Assembly (NCBI RefSeq): GCF_000223985.1
Contig: NZ_AFWV01000002.1
Coordinates: 403,740-467,739, forward strand
Source of the DNA: Thiocapsa marina 5811
GTDB lineage: Bacteria; Pseudomonadota; Gammaproteobacteria; Chromatiales; Chromatiaceae
Direction of reading: 5' to 3'
Length of the DNA: 64,000 nucleotides
Shown: piece by piece, positions 45,264 to 53,692 of the stretch
Layout of the letters: each line of letters starts with the position of its first letter
Position numbering within the stretch: the stretch's first letter is position 1
The notes under the pieces: model-generated
Told to the model about the DNA's origin: nothing
Databases searched by the model: none
Seen by the model: only the letters and a program-made list of their open reading frames with translations
Translations under genes and position numbers: made by a program

Positions 45264-46709
45264 ATGATGACCGACCCGATTGCGATTGCACGTACGAGTA
45301 TTCTCGAGCCCGCGGGATTGACCGAGCAGGACCTCGATCGTCTGCTCGGTCTTCTGGCCGGTTCGGCGGTGGATGCGGCCGACATCTATTTCCAATCCAG
45401 CCGGCTCGAATCCTGGGTGCTCGAGGACGGCATCATCAAGGACGGCAACTTCAGCATCGAGCAAGGCGCCGGGCTGCGGGCGATCAGCGGGGAGAAGACC
45501 GGTTTCGCGTACTCGGACGAGCTGCGCTTCCCGGCGCTGGCACAGGCGGCCGAGGCCGCCCGAGCGATCGCGCGCATCGGCCAAGGCGAGCAGGTGCGCA
45601 TCGGCGAGGTTGCGAACAAGCGCAGCCTCTACGACCCCACCAATCCGATCGCGAGCCTGCCCGATCCGGACAAGATCGCGCTCCTGCAACGGGTCGATGC
45701 CGAGGCACGGCGTGCCGACCCGCGCGTGCGCGAGGTGGTCGCCAGTGTCGTCGCCGTACAGGACACCGTCCTGGTGTTGGGCGACGACGGCGCCTTGTCG
45801 GCCGATGTGCGTCCGCTGGTTAGGCTGAACGTGAGCGTCGTGGCCGAGGATGGCGGGCGTCGCGAGCAGGGGTCGAGCGGGGGCGGTGCCCGAGCCGATC
45901 TGGATTATTTTCTCCTCGAGGACCGGGCGATGTCCTTCGCACGCGAAGCCGTGCGTCTGGCCGTGACCAACCTCGAAGCCGGCGATGCGCCTGCCGGGAC
46001 CATGACGGTCGTGCTCGGATCCGGCTGGCCGGGTGTGCTGCTGCACGAGGCGATCGGGCACGGACTCGAGGGCGACTTCAACCGCAAGGGCAGCTCTGCA
46101 TTCGCCGGGCGGATCGGCGAGCGTGTGGCAGCGCCGGGCGTGACGGTCGTGGACGACGGCACCTTGCCGGGTCGGCGCGGGTCGCTGAACATCGACGACG
46201 AAGGGACCATGACCCAAAATACGGTCCTGATCGAAGACGGCATCCTCTGTGGCTACATGCAGGACAAGCTCAACGCGCGTCTGACCGGGACGCACTCCAC
46301 GGGCAACGGTCGCCGTGAATCCTACGCGCACCTGCCGATGCCGCGCATGACCAACACCTACATGCTCGCCGGCGAGCGTGATCCCGAGGAGATCATCGCC
46401 TCGGTGGACAAAGGCTTGTACGCGGTCAATTTCGGCGGTGGACAGGTGGACATTACCTCGGGCAAGTTCGTCTTCTCGGCGAGCGAGGCCTATCTGATCG
46501 AGAACGGCAAGGTCGGACGGCCCGTGAAGGGTGCGACCCTCATCGGCAACGGGCCGGATGTTCTGACCCGCGTGAGCATGATCGGAAACGATCTGCGACT
46601 CGACCAAGGTGTCGGGACCTGCGGAAAGGAGGGTCAGAGCGTCCCGGTCGGGGTCGGCCAACCGACCTTGCGGATCGATGCCCTGACCGTCGGCGGGACG
46701 AGCGCCTGA
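45264..46709 (+). CDS. tldD: TldD metalloprotease subunit
   Basis: Zinc metalloprotease of 481 residues which, with TldE/PmbA, degrades unfolded peptides and matures microcin-type RiPPs. The HExxxH zinc motif is in [20 protein letters not shown]. Other signatures are [36 protein letters not shown], and [19 protein letters not shown]. The length equals E. coli TldD. The partner gene follows after ~75 bp on the same strand, so both subunits are made together. No RiPP precursor is recognisable in the window. Confidence 0.95.
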   Translation: MMTDPIAIARTSILEPAGLTEQDLDRLLGLLAGSAVDAADIYFQSSRLESWVLEDGIIKDGNFSIEQGAGLRAISGEKTGFAYSDELRFPALAQAAEAARAIARIGQGEQVRIGEVANKRSLYDPTNPIASLPDPDKIALLQRVDAEARRADPRVREVVASVVAVQDTVLVLGDDGALSADVRPLVRLNVSVVAEDGGRREQGSSGGGARADLDYFLLEDRAMSFAREAVRLAVTNLEAGDAPAGTMTVVLGSGWPGVLLHEAIGHGLEGDFNRKGSSAFAGRIGERVAAPGVTVVDDGTLPGRRGSLNIDDEGTMTQNTVLIEDGILCGYMQDKLNARLTGTHSTGNGRRESYAHLPMPRMTNTYMLAGERDPEEIIASVDKGLYAVNFGGGQVDITSGKFVFSASEAYLIENGKVGRPVKGATLIGNGPDVLTRVSMIGNDLRLDQGVGTCGKEGQSVPVGVGQPTLRIDALTVGGTSA

Positions 46710-46784
46710 CGGGGAGTTCCGCTCTCTCGACACGACCGCACCACCTCAGCCGTGCCCGGAACCTCTCTCACTCAAGGACTTGCC

Positions 46785-48134
46785 ATGTCGATTGCCGCCA
46801 CCGAAGACACCGCGGAACGCCTCGCGCGCTTGAAACAGACGATCGAGGATCTCCTCAAGGAGGCGAAACGACGCGGTGCGACGGCCGCCGAAGCATCGGT
46901 GGGCAGCAGCGCCGGGCTCGAGGTCTCGGTCCGGCTCGGCGAGGTCGAAACGGTCGAGCATACACGCGACAACGGGCTGGGGATCACCGTCTATTTCGGA
47001 AACCGCAAGGGCTCGGCGAGCACGTCGGATCTGAGTACCGGCGCGTTGCGCGATGCGGTGAAAGCGGCCTGCGCCATCGCCGAGCACACCCAGGAAGACC
47101 CCTGCGCGCATCTCGCCGACGCCGCCCTGATGGCCGCCGAAATCCCGGATCTGGATCTCTACCATCCCTGGCATCTGGGAGTGGAGGACGCGATCGAGAT
47201 CGCGGCGGCCTGCGAGGACTCGGCCCGCGGCTATGATCCGCGGATCGTCAATTCGGAGGGCGCGAGCCTCTCCACGCACACCGGGATCCAGGTCTACGGC
47301 AACAGCCACGGGTTCGTCGCCGGCTACCCGACCAGTCGGCATGGGCTCAGCTGCGCCGTGATCGGCCAAGAGGGCGAGAGCCTGCAGCGCGATCACTGGT
47401 GGACCAGCGCTCGGGCGGCGGCCGATCTGGATTCGGCGCGTATGGTCGGAGAGCGTGCGGCGGAGCGGACGGTTGCGCGGCTCGGGTCGCGCCGAGTCCC
47501 GACCTGTCAGGTTCCGGTCCTGTTCCGTGCCGAGGTCGCGACGGGTCTGATCCGCAGCTTGGTCTCGGCGATCCAAGGCGGCAGTATCTACCGGCGCACC
47601 AGCTTTCTGCTCGACTACCTCGGCGAGCGTATCTTCCCGGACTTCGTGCGGATCCACGAGGAGCCGCACCTTCCGCGGGGGCTCTCGAGTGCACCGTTCG
47701 ACGGGGATGGTGTTGCGACGCGTGCGAAGGACCTGATCACCGACGGGGTCTTGCAGACCTATCTTCTCGACGCGTATTCCGGTTGCCGGCTCGGCATGCA
47801 GACGACCGGCAACGCCGGCGGCGTGCGCAACCTGCGCATCGGTATGGGCGATCTGGATCGCGCCGCCTTGCTGCGCGAAATGGGGACCGGGCTGATGGTC
47901 ACCGAGCTCATGGGGCATGGGGTCAACCCCGTCACGGGCGATTACTCGCGCGGTGCCGCGGGCTTCTGGGTGGAGGGCGGGGAGATCCGACATCCGGTCG
48001 AAGAGATCACGATCGCAGGCAATCTCAAGCAGATGTATGCGGGGCTGCTGGCGGTCGGCAACGACTGCGATTATTCGGGCAGCACGCGCACCGGCTCCTG
48101 GCTGATCGACAAGATGACGATTGCGGGCGAATAG
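46785..48134 (+). CDS. pmbA: TldE/PmbA metalloprotease partner subunit
   Basis: TldE (PmbA) subunit, 449 residues, which pairs with TldD. Typical stretches are EAKRRGATAAEASVGSSAGL, RDNGLGITVYFGNRKGSAS, CAVIGQEGESLQRDHWWTS, GGSIYRRTSFLLDYLGERIF and VTELMGHGVNPVTGDYSRGA. No HExxxH is present, as expected for the non-catalytic partner. ATG 46785 follows CAAGGACT; an upstream GTG would add eleven unlikely residues. Confidence 0.94.
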   Translation: MSIAATEDTAERLARLKQTIEDLLKEAKRRGATAAEASVGSSAGLEVSVRLGEVETVEHTRDNGLGITVYFGNRKGSASTSDLSTGALRDAVKAACAIAEHTQEDPCAHLADAALMAAEIPDLDLYHPWHLGVEDAIEIAAACEDSARGYDPRIVNSEGASLSTHTGIQVYGNSHGFVAGYPTSRHGLSCAVIGQEGESLQRDHWWTSARAAADLDSARMVGERAAERTVARLGSRRVPTCQVPVLFRAEVATGLIRSLVSAIQGGSIYRRTSFLLDYLGERIFPDFVRIHEEPHLPRGLSSAPFDGDGVATRAKDLITDGVLQTYLLDAYSGCRLGMQTTGNAGGVRNLRIGMGDLDRAALLREMGTGLMVTELMGHGVNPVTGDYSRGAAGFWVEGGEIRHPVEEITIAGNLKQMYAGLLAVGNDCDYSGSTRTGSWLIDKMTIAGE

Positions 48135-48219
48135 GATGGCGGTTGCAGGTGCTCGGCGCTCCTGCGGCCGCGATCGGGATGCATGAGGCAACCGTCGATC
48201 CAACAAACACGTCCGAACC

Positions 48220-48504
48220 ATGGATACACTCGACCCGCTCGACCAAACCCTGACGCTGATCGCGTCCGCACCTGAATCCGCCTCCGCGCTCACGCTCTAC
48301 GCCCTTGCCTGCACGCTCGAGCATCAAAAGGCAGGCTGCTTGTTCAAGCTGACCAAGCTTTTTGATCTGCCCGCCGATCAACGTCGGCTCGCCTATGGCC
48401 TGATGGAGCTCTTGGCCGCCGGCGAGGTCGGCACTCAGCGCTGGATCGCCGCGAAGTCGACGATGGATGATCTGATCCGCGGAACGCCTCGGCATTCGGT
48501 CTGA
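48220..48504 (+). CDS. Small hypothetical protein
   Basis: A 94-residue soluble protein of unknown family. It looks real: the composition is balanced and helical, with the reading frame starting MDTLDPLDQTLTLIASAP and including LTLYALACTLEHQKAGCLFK and LADQRRLAYGLMELLAAGE-type helices. It contains two Cys and no membrane segment, signal or known motif. It lies 85 bp after pmbA on the same strand and may belong to that operon. No function is proposed. Confidence 0.65.
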   Translation: MDTLDPLDQTLTLIASAPESASALTLYALACTLEHQKAGCLFKLTKLFDLPADQRRLAYGLMELLAAGEVGTQRWIAAKSTMDDLIRGTPRHSV

Positions 48505-48616
48505 TTCGCTCGGGCTCTTGAGCTGTTCGAGAGTCGCTTCAATATTGGACGAAACATGAACAGTCTTGGTGCTGTCGTCGGGCCAAGACCAAGGAATTAT
48601 CGAGGGATCAATTCGG

Positions 48617-49969
48617 ATGTCAGTCAAAACAATCGGGATCGTCGGCGGCGGTATTGGTGGACTGGGCGCGGCCTGGCTGCTGGATTCGCGTTACGAGGTG
48701 ACCCTGCTCGAGCGCAATGCCTACGTCGGTGGTCACAGCAATACGCTCGAGGTTCCGGATCCGCGCGGGGCCTTTCCGGTCGACACCGGCTTCATGGTCT
48801 TCAATCGGCGCAACTATCCGCTGTTGACCGCGATGTTCAAGCATCTCGATGTTGCGACCTACCCGACGAGCATGTCGTTCGCGGCCAGTCTGGAGGGCGG
48901 GCGGATCGAGTACGGCGGGGACAGCCTGAATACCCTGTTCGGCGCACGCTCGAATCTGTTTGATTGGCGCTTTCTGTGGATGATCAAGGAGATTCTGAAG
49001 TTCAACGCAGCGGCGAAGAACTTCATCAACTCCAACCCCGGCGATACCCTGACGGTCGGAGATTTCCTGCAGCGTGGTCGTTTCTCGGAGCGGTTCGCCA
49101 ACCACTACTTGCTCCCCATGGCGGCGGCCATCTGGTCCTGCCCCACCGAAGACATGCGGGACTTTCCCTTCCTGAGCTTTGCCCGATTCTTTGCCAACCA
49201 CGGTTTGCTCGATCTGGTCGATCGCCCGGATTGGGAGACGGTACGCGGCGGCAGTCGTGCCTACGTGCAGGCGCTCCTGGCGCGCTTCCGGGGCCGTTGT
49301 CTGGCCGACACGCCGGTGAAGCGGGTGAGGCGTCTCGAGCAGGGCGTCGAGGTCGAGACCGCTGCAGGCGATCGCTTGCAGTTCGACGCGGTCGTGATGG
49401 GGTGCCATGCCGACGAGGCGCTCTCTCTCATCGAGACCCCGACGCCGCTCGAGCGCGACATCCTCGGCGACTTTCGGTATCAGACCAATCAGGTCTTTCT
49501 GCACACCGATCCCGCCCTGATGCCGAAACGCCGCCGGGTCTGGTCATCGTGGAATTACATCCAGCAGCCGGGGGAGGGTGCCGATCGTCCGGTGACGGTG
49601 ACCTATTGGATGAACAGCCTTCAGGATCTACCGTCCGACCGCGATGTCTTCGTCAGTCTGAATCCCGGCACGGCGCCGAGCCGCGATTCGATCCTTGCCG
49701 AAATGACCTACGAGCATCCGATGTTCGACGCGAGTGCCACCGATGCGCAACGGCGGATCGGCGAGATCCAAGGCCGCGACCGGATCTGGTTCAGCGGGGC
49801 TTACCTGGGATACGGATTCCACGAGGACGGTCTGCGTGCCGCGGTGGACGTGGCGCGCGCGTTCGATGTCCCTCCGCCCTGGGAGACGGCATCATCGCCC
49901 GTTTGCGACGACGGGGCCGTTGTCGATTCCGTCGCCGGACGGAGCCGCACGGCGGTGTTGTCCTCGTGA
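48617..49969 (+). CDS. FAD-dependent amine-oxidase-like oxidoreductase
   Basis: Flavoprotein of 450 residues with an N-terminal Rossmann motif, IGIVGGGIGGLGAAWLL followed by the Glu of TLLERNAYVGGHSNT. Further signs are FPVDTGFMVFNRRNYPLL, LLPMAAAIWSCPTEDMRDFP, and a second dinucleotide-related C-terminal motif RIWFSGAYLGYGFHEDGL. These put it with the oxidoreductases found next to DUF1365 and cyclopropane-synthase-like genes in photo-oxidative-stress operons. The stop overlaps the GTG of the next gene (GTGA). It probably acts on membrane fatty-acid derivatives; this is inferred from context. Confidence 0.88.
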   Translation: MSVKTIGIVGGGIGGLGAAWLLDSRYEVTLLERNAYVGGHSNTLEVPDPRGAFPVDTGFMVFNRRNYPLLTAMFKHLDVATYPTSMSFAASLEGGRIEYGGDSLNTLFGARSNLFDWRFLWMIKEILKFNAAAKNFINSNPGDTLTVGDFLQRGRFSERFANHYLLPMAAAIWSCPTEDMRDFPFLSFARFFANHGLLDLVDRPDWETVRGGSRAYVQALLARFRGRCLADTPVKRVRRLEQGVEVETAAGDRLQFDAVVMGCHADEALSLIETPTPLERDILGDFRYQTNQVFLHTDPALMPKRRRVWSSWNYIQQPGEGADRPVTVTYWMNSLQDLPSDRDVFVSLNPGTAPSRDSILAEMTYEHPMFDASATDAQRRIGEIQGRDRIWFSGAYLGYGFHEDGLRAAVDVARAFDVPPPWETASSPVCDDGAVVDSVAGRSRTAVLSS

Positions 49970-50733
49970 GTGCGGTTGCCGGTCGAATCATCTTCGGCGA
50001 TGTCATGCATCGGCGACTCTTTCCGGTGCGTTATCGCTTCGTCTATCGGGTGTTCAGCATGTTGCTGGATGTCGAGCGGGTCGGAGAGATCGCGCGCGAT
50101 TGCCGCTGGTTCTCGCACAATCGATTCAACCTCTTCTCCTTTTACGATCGCGATCACGGCGGGCGCGACGGTCGTGCGCTCAAGCCCTGGTTGATCGAGC
50201 GACTGCGTTCCCGCGGTCAAGAGATGGAGATTGCCCGCATCGAGTTGCAGTGTTTTCCGCGGGTGCTCGGATTCGTCTTCAATCCGCTGAGTGTCTGGAC
50301 CTGTTTCGATCGGTCGGAGAGGCCTGTCGCGGTGCTGTGCGAGGTCAACAATACCTTCGGGGAGGCCCACAGCTATCTGTTGCACGAGAACGGCGCGCCG
50401 ATGCACTGGCCGATCCGACACGCGCATCGCAAGGACTTCCACGTCTCGCCCTTCGTGGATATGAACGCCGACTACCACTTCCGGTTTACCCGGCAAGGCG
50501 ATCGACACGCGATCGTGATCCGCGAGTATCAGGACGCGTCATTGATGTTGGTGGCCGTCCAGCAGGGTATCGCGGAGACGATCACGGACACGAAGCTGCT
50601 ACGCGCCGCGTTCGCCTATCCCTTCCTGACACTGAAGGTCGTTCTCATGATCCATTGGCAGGCATTGAAGATCTGGCTCAAGGGAGGGCGCTACCATGCC
50701 AAGCCGACTCCACCCCTAGAGGAGGTGTCCTGA
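49966..50733 (+). CDS. DUF1365 family protein
   Basis: Protein of 255 residues of the uncharacterised DUF1365 family. Typical stretches are IFGDVMHRRLFPVRYRFVYR, WFSHNRFNLFSFYDRDHG, VLGFVFNPLSVWTCFD, EVNNTFGEAHSYLL, KDFHVSPFVDMNADYHFRF and a C-terminal hydrophobic TLKVVLMIHWQALKIWLKGG. It begins with a GTG overlapping the previous stop and ends TGATG into the CFA-like gene, so its synthesis is coupled to both. The family always travels with this FAD enzyme and methyltransferase; its biochemical role is not established to my knowledge. Confidence 0.92.
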   Translation: MSAVAGRIIFGDVMHRRLFPVRYRFVYRVFSMLLDVERVGEIARDCRWFSHNRFNLFSFYDRDHGGRDGRALKPWLIERLRSRGQEMEIARIELQCFPRVLGFVFNPLSVWTCFDRSERPVAVLCEVNNTFGEAHSYLLHENGAPMHWPIRHAHRKDFHVSPFVDMNADYHFRFTRQGDRHAIVIREYQDASLMLVAVQQGIAETITDTKLLRAAFAYPFLTLKVVLMIHWQALKIWLKGGRYHAKPTPPLEEVS

Positions 50734-51959
50734 TGTCCGCAGAGGAGTTGATCGAAGAACCCCTTTCCCGCCGATCGAGCTGGTCGAGCCGGCTGATCGG
50801 CGGGTTTTGCCGGCACCTCGCGTTCGGCCAGCTTCTGGTGCGTTTCCCGGACGGGAGCGCCACCCTGCACCGCGGCCGTTTCCCGGGCGCGAGCGGCGTC
50901 ATGGAGGTGCAGTCGCCGCTCAAGATGGCGGGTCGGCTGCTCACCCGTGGCGAGGTGGGATTCGGCGAATCCTACGTGGAAGGGCATTGGACGACGCCCG
51001 ATCTCGCCGGATTGCTCGAGGTTCTCTACGACAATATGGAGCACCTGGGTGTCGGGCCGCGCGGGATGCGATGGTCGCGGCTTTGGGATCGACTCTCTCA
51101 TCGGCTGCGCGACAATCATCCCATCAACAGTCGTCGCAACATTGCCCATCACTATGACCTGGGCAACGACTTCTACAGGCGCTGGCTCGATCCGAGTATG
51201 ACCTACTCCTCCGCGCTCTTTGCCGACACGGCGCGGGACAGTCTGGAATCGGCCCAAGAACGTAAATATCTGCGCTTGCTCGATGCGCTGGACGCCAAGC
51301 CCGGCGAGCATATCCTGGAGGTCGGCTGCGGATGGGGCGGTTTTGCGGAGCTGGCGGCACGGCGCGGCCTGCGCGTGACGGGCGTGACCCTCTCGCGCGA
51401 GCAGCTCGCCTATGCGCGCGAGCGCCTCGAGGCCGCCGGTCTTGCCGATCGCGTCGACCTGCGGCTTCAGGATTATCGCGACATCGAGGGTCGCTTCGAC
51501 CACGCGGTCTCCATCGAGATGATGGAGGCGGTGGGGGAGGCCTTCTGGCCGACCTACTACCGGGCGTTGCGGCGGCTGGTGCGGCCGGGCGGTCGAATCG
51601 CCTTGCAGGTCATCACCATCAACGAGGATGATTTCCCCGTCTATCGCAAGCAACCCGACTTCGTTCAGCTCTATATCTTCCCGGGCGGGATGTTGCCCAC
51701 GCCCGAGCGCATGACGCGCGAGGCGGAGGATGCGGATCTTCTGATTCGCGAGACCGCGTGGTTCGGCCTCGACTATGCCGAGACCCTGCGACGTTGGCGT
51801 CTCGCCTTTCATGCGGTCGATCAGGAGGTGGCTCGGCTCGGCTACGATGCCCGTTTCCGCCGGATGTGGGACTACTATCTGGCCTATTGCGAGACCGGCT
51901 TCAAAACGGGTTGCATCGATCTGACCCAAACGATCCTCGAGGTCCCGCCAGGGTCTTGA
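50733..51959 (+). CDS. Cyclopropane-fatty-acyl-phospholipid synthase family methyltransferase
   Basis: SAM-dependent lipid methyltransferase of 408 residues. The SAM loop is HILEVGCGWGGFAELAA. Family motifs are NIAHHYDLGNDFYRRWLDPS, MTYSSALFADTARDSL, EMMEAVGEAFWPTYYRAL, and QLYIFPGGMLPTPERM. It would methylenate or methylate unsaturated phospholipid acyl chains; relatives in this gene context also make methylated or furan-type fatty acids. A strong AGAGGAGG precedes the ATG, which overlaps the previous TGA. Last gene of the three-gene operon. Confidence 0.92.
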   Translation: MSAEELIEEPLSRRSSWSSRLIGGFCRHLAFGQLLVRFPDGSATLHRGRFPGASGVMEVQSPLKMAGRLLTRGEVGFGESYVEGHWTTPDLAGLLEVLYDNMEHLGVGPRGMRWSRLWDRLSHRLRDNHPINSRRNIAHHYDLGNDFYRRWLDPSMTYSSALFADTARDSLESAQERKYLRLLDALDAKPGEHILEVGCGWGGFAELAARRGLRVTGVTLSREQLAYARERLEAAGLADRVDLRLQDYRDIEGRFDHAVSIEMMEAVGEAFWPTYYRALRRLVRPGGRIALQVITINEDDFPVYRKQPDFVQLYIFPGGMLPTPERMTREAEDADLLIRETAWFGLDYAETLRRWRLAFHAVDQEVARLGYDARFRRMWDYYLAYCETGFKTGCIDLTQTILEVPPGS

Positions 51960-52043
51960 TGTCGGTTGCGTGGGAGCGCGGGCGCAGTCCGACGAATTTT
52001 GCACCGTTGCGCGTGCCGGAGCAGTTAGACTGCCCGCGGCCGG

Positions 52044-52237
52044 TTAGACCGCGTCCGGAGCGAGATGCTGAATTTCGAGCGAGGTCGGCCTTCGGTGCAT
52101 CTACAGCCGTTAGCGGGGGCGCGGTTTAAAATGGTCTATTTTTTAATATCTTAAACCGCGCCGTCTCCAGCGCCCGTCAAGTCTGCCGGGGCCGATCCCG
52201 TCCAAAAACATCCCATACCGCGCAGGGCGCGGTTTAC
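52044..52237 (-). repeat. Paired inverted-repeat-bounded elements (copies C1 and C2)
   Basis: Same architecture as at 13136..13331: two units of ~85-88 bp around an A+T-rich ~20-bp spacer (TCTATTTTTTAATATC). C2 (52150..52237), read on the minus strand, matches copy A and the 63.7-kb copy closely: AAACCGCGCCC, GCGCGGTATG, GATGT, GGGATCGG and CGGCAGACTTGACG. C1 (52044..52128) is more diverged and bounded by TTAGACCGCG and GCGCGGTTTAA. It fills the gap between the CFA-like gene and serB. Confidence 0.85.
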
Positions 52238-52278
52238 GAGCCGAAGCCTCCGTAGAATCGACGCGCAATGGAAACCGC

Positions 52279-53547
52279 ATGAGCGAGATCGTCCTCATCA
52301 ACGTCTCGGGCGAAGACCGTCCGGGGATCACCTCGGCCCTCACCGCGATTCTGGCACGGTATCGGGTGCCGATTCTCGATATCGGCCAGTCGACCATCCA
52401 CAACGCCTTGGCGCTGGGTCTTCTCGTCGAGCTTCCGGCCGACAGCGCATCCTGCCCCGTGTTTCGCGATCTCTTGTTTACTGCCCATGGAATGGGGCTG
52501 GATCTTCGGTTTACGCCCATCGATTCCGACGCCTACGAAGACTGGGTTGCCGAGCAAGGGCAGCCGCGGCATATCCTCACCCTGCTGGGTCGCGAGATCG
52601 ATTCTGAGCACATCGCGCGGGTGTCCGCCGTGGTCGCCGAATACGGTCTGAATGTCGATCGGATCACGCGGCTGACCGGGCGCCTCTCTCGGCGTGTGGC
52701 GGAGCGCCATCCGCTTGCCTGCGTCGAGCTCTCGGTTCGCGGCGCGGTCGCCGATCTCTCCGAGCTGCACGCGGGTTTGCTGGCGCTCGGGCAGATCCTG
52801 GACGTGGATGTTGCTGTGCAGGAGGACGACATCTTCCGGCGCAACCGGCGTCTGGTCTGTTTCGATATGGACTCGACCCTGATCCAAACCGAGGTGATCG
52901 ACGAGCTCGCCGCGGCAGCCGGTGTCGGGCCCGAGGTCTCGGCCATCACCGAGGCCGCGATGCGCGGCGAGCTCGACTTCAAGGAGAGTTTCCGCCGCCG
53001 TATCGCGCTGCTCGAAGGGCTCGACGAGTCGGTGCTCGGCGAGATCGCGGAGCGCCTGCCCATCACCGAGGGCGCCGATCGGTTGATCGCTAGCCTCAAG
53101 CAGCTCGGCTATCGCATCGCCATCCTCTCGGGCGGCTTTACCTATTTCGCCGAGCACCTGAAGCGTCGCTTCGGAATCGACGACGTCTATGCCAATTCAC
53201 TGGAGTTTCGCGACGGCAAGCTGACCGGCACGGTCTCGAGCGAGATCATCGACGGGGCACGCAAGGCCGAGCTGCTGCGCGAGATTGCTGCCCGCGAGGG
53301 GATCCGCCTGGAGCAGGTCATCGCCGTGGGCGACGGCGCGAACGATCTGCCGATGCTCGCGATTGCCGGCCTGGGGATCGCGTTTCACGCTAAGCCGATC
53401 GTGACCAGGCAAGCACGTCACGCCATCGCGAACGTCGGGCTCGACGGGATCCTCTATCTGCTCGGGATGCGCGACCGCGACCTCGAGCGTCTCTCGCGAG
53501 GTGTGTCGACGGCGAGCGACGAGGCGCTCGCAGCGGCGTCCGTCTAG
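52279..53547 (+). CDS. serB: Phosphoserine phosphatase SerB
   Basis: HAD-family phosphatase of 422 residues for the last step of serine synthesis (phosphoserine to serine). Two ACT-like regulatory domains lie N-terminally (EIVLINVSGEDRPGITSAL, HILTLLGREIDSEHIARVSA). The catalytic DxDxT motif is VCFDMDSTLIQTEVIDELA, motif II is AILSGGFTYFAEHL, motif III is GVxx-type RKAELLREIA, and motif IV is VIAVGDGANDLPMLAIAGLG. Length and ACT duplication match SerB2-type enzymes. Single gene, ATG 52279. Confidence 0.95.
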   Translation: MSEIVLINVSGEDRPGITSALTAILARYRVPILDIGQSTIHNALALGLLVELPADSASCPVFRDLLFTAHGMGLDLRFTPIDSDAYEDWVAEQGQPRHILTLLGREIDSEHIARVSAVVAEYGLNVDRITRLTGRLSRRVAERHPLACVELSVRGAVADLSELHAGLLALGQILDVDVAVQEDDIFRRNRRLVCFDMDSTLIQTEVIDELAAAAGVGPEVSAITEAAMRGELDFKESFRRRIALLEGLDESVLGEIAERLPITEGADRLIASLKQLGYRIAILSGGFTYFAEHLKRRFGIDDVYANSLEFRDGKLTGTVSSEIIDGARKAELLREIAAREGIRLEQVIAVGDGANDLPMLAIAGLGIAFHAKPIVTRQARHAIANVGLDGILYLLGMRDRDLERLSRGVSTASDEALAAASV

Positions 53548-53692
53548 CCGAGCGTCCGTCCGAAATCCCGCGCGGGGCGGCCGATCAATCCAGTCGGATC
53601 GCTGCTCGGGTCGGCTTGAGTCATCCAAGCCCCCGCGCGAACCTGCCAGCGGTATCGCGCTCGTTGCGCCATGTCGGCGCCCGATCGCCGTC

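Noticed and set aside
45264..48504. A TldD/TldE RiPP biosynthesis cluster
   Set aside because: The pair is in conserved core order; no precursor with a leader/core pattern or modifying enzyme is present, and the 94-residue neighbour is too large and unlike a RiPP precursor.
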